Source: Pseudomonadota bacterium (lineage in GTDB: Bacteria; Pseudomonadota; Gammaproteobacteria; Pseudomonadales; Pseudohongiellaceae). Taken from it: DNA of 7,424 nt. The DNA lies in assembly GCA_022563075.1 (NCBI GenBank), contig JADFOC010000123.1, positions 1 through 7,424 of the forward strand, given 5' to 3'. Both the position numbers and the translations under genes were made by a program. Below, in pieces: positions 6,670 through 7,424 of this stretch; position 1 is the first letter of the stretch; every line of letters starts with the position of its first letter. A model generated the notes under the pieces. It had not been told where the DNA came from. It saw only the letters and a program-made list of their open reading frames with translations, and did not search any database.

Positions 6670-7424
6670 CGTCTGAATCGGCAGGATGGCAAGGTAGATT
6701 CACGGTGAGGTGAGTACCCTCACCGACCTTGCTCTCAATTAATAGCTCGCCACCATGTGCCTGTGCGATCAGTCGGCATAGATAAAGCCCTAATCCAAAA
6801 CCACCGGTATTGCGCTGTCTGGCACTATCGGCTCTATAGAACGGCTCACATATTTGGGAGAGATGTTCTTCAGCTATCCCCTCTCCCTGGTCTATTACTT
6901 CCAGAATCGCTCTCTCATTAACAAAGCTTACTTTAACTTTTATCGGCTTGTCTTCACCATGACGAATGGAGTTATTCAGTAAGTTGGTAATCAGCAATCT
7001 TACGCGGAGTTTATCGATGTGAACCTCTTCATCGACATCGGGCGTTTCTACTGTTAGACCGCCTGCATAGGATTGAAACTGTTGGGTCACCGATTCTACA
7101 AATTCGGCAAAGCGGACGGGCTCAGAAACTAACACGGAGTGCTCATTATTTAGGCGTTCCGCTTCCAATAAATCGGAGATAAGCAGATCGATCTCGTCTA
7201 TGTCTTCACGTAACTGTTCTCTCTCTTTACTCGCAGGCATGAATTCGAGCCGTAACTTGGCTCTGGTAATTGGTGTTCTCAATTCGTGACTGATAGCGAG
7301 CAATAACTGACGTTTAGCTTCCAACATCGACTGTAGTGAATCCGCCATGTGATTGATACTATCGGTAAGTTCGCCCAGCCCGTCCTGTCGATTGCTTTTG
7401 ACTCGAAAACTCAAATCGCCTTGG
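6662..7424 (-). CDS. Sensor histidine kinase, C-terminal part (cut by the right window edge)
   Basis: Kinase half of a membrane sensor; the gene continues beyond the window. A TTG at 7412-7414 can be read as a start, but the frame is open to the edge and reads QGDLSFRV there, the second half of a HAMP domain, so this TTG is simply an internal leucine codon. Numbering from that leucine: HAMP end 1-30 (GLGELTDSINHMADSL); HisKA with phosphoacceptor H43 in AISHELRTP; N box NLLNNSIRHG at 144-153; G1 DQGEGI at 175-180; F box PFYRAD at 191-196; G2 GGFGLGL at 204-210. All catalytic boxes are intact, so this should be an active HisKA-class kinase. The sensor domain and the cognate response regulator gene are expected upstream, outside the window. 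The signal is unknown. It converges on the ABC operon and shares its final 8 bases with the GldG-like gene. Confidence 0.93.
   Translation of the reverse strand, partial: QGDLSFRVKSNRQDGLGELTDSINHMADSLQSMLEAKRQLLLAISHELRTPITRAKLRLEFMPASKEREQLREDIDEIDLLISDLLEAERLNNEHSVLVSEPVRFAEFVESVTQQFQSYAGGLTVETPDVDEEVHIDKLRVRLLITNLLNNSIRHGEDKPIKVKVSFVNERAILEVIDQGEGIAEEHLSQICEPFYRADSARQRNTGGFGLGLYLCRLIAQAHGGELLIESKVGEGTHLTVNLPCHPADSDAK
6703..6725. repeat. Inverted repeat near the convergent gene ends (8-base stem, 7-base loop)
   Basis: CGGTGAGG (6703-6710) and CCTCACCG (6718-6725) form a perfect GC-rich stem around a 7-base loop, beginning 34 bases after the GldG-like stop and inside the kinase coding sequence. 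No T-run follows on either strand, so it is not a classic intrinsic terminator. It might still slow or end plus-strand transcription, or protect a 3' end; it may also be chance within coding DNA. Confidence 0.4.

Noticed and set aside
7412..7414. TTG as the true start of the kinase gene
   Set aside because: The frame is open to the window edge and continues a HAMP-like sequence (QGDLSFRV), so the protein begins outside the window.
1..7424. CRISPR array, transposon, prophage, tRNA or toxin-antitoxin genes
   Set aside because: Read through for direct repeats, terminal inverted repeats, tRNA-like folds and small gene pairs; nothing convincing was seen.

Overview
The window looks like chromosomal DNA of a gammaproteobacterium with moderate GC. 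The main reason is the minus-strand order lptM-lysA-dapF-DUF484, a conserved arrangement in that class (Pseudomonas has it with lysA). The genus cannot be named from the sequence. There are seven protein genes: five complete, and one cut by each window edge. I see no RNA genes, insertion sequences, CRISPR arrays or phage genes.

Left part (1-2760, minus strand, read right to left): a 39-residue lipoprotein gene of the LptM/YifL type, then lysA (diaminopimelate decarboxylase), dapF (diaminopimelate epimerase) and the first 144 codons of a DUF484 gene. DapF converts LL- to meso-diaminopimelate for peptidoglycan, and LysA decarboxylates meso-diaminopimelate to L-lysine. LptM is known in E. coli to assist maturation of the LPS export protein LptD. 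A perfect TATAAT lies just upstream of lptM.

Middle (2761-3003): a 243-base divergent regulatory region. It holds the lptM-side -10 box and, facing the other way, a good sigma70-type promoter (TTGAAA, 17 bases, TATATT).

Right part (3004-6669, plus strand): a tight three-gene operon for an ABC-2 transporter of the GldA/GldF/GldG type: ATPase, six-helix permease, and a large membrane-anchored auxiliary protein. The ATPase and permease genes touch (TGATG), and the third gene starts 8 bases after the permease stop. The substrate is unknown. Relatives of this operon in gammaproteobacteria often carry a DUF4340 gene next, but here the operon ends directly against a convergent sensor histidine kinase gene (6662-7424, minus, cut at its 5' end), with the last 8 bases shared.

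Most of the window is ordinary core genome. The points worth a second look are the GldFG-like transporter with unknown cargo and a missing usual partner, the atypical lipobox of the LptM-like peptide, the replacement of the usual cyaY neighbour, and the tail-to-tail gene overlap.
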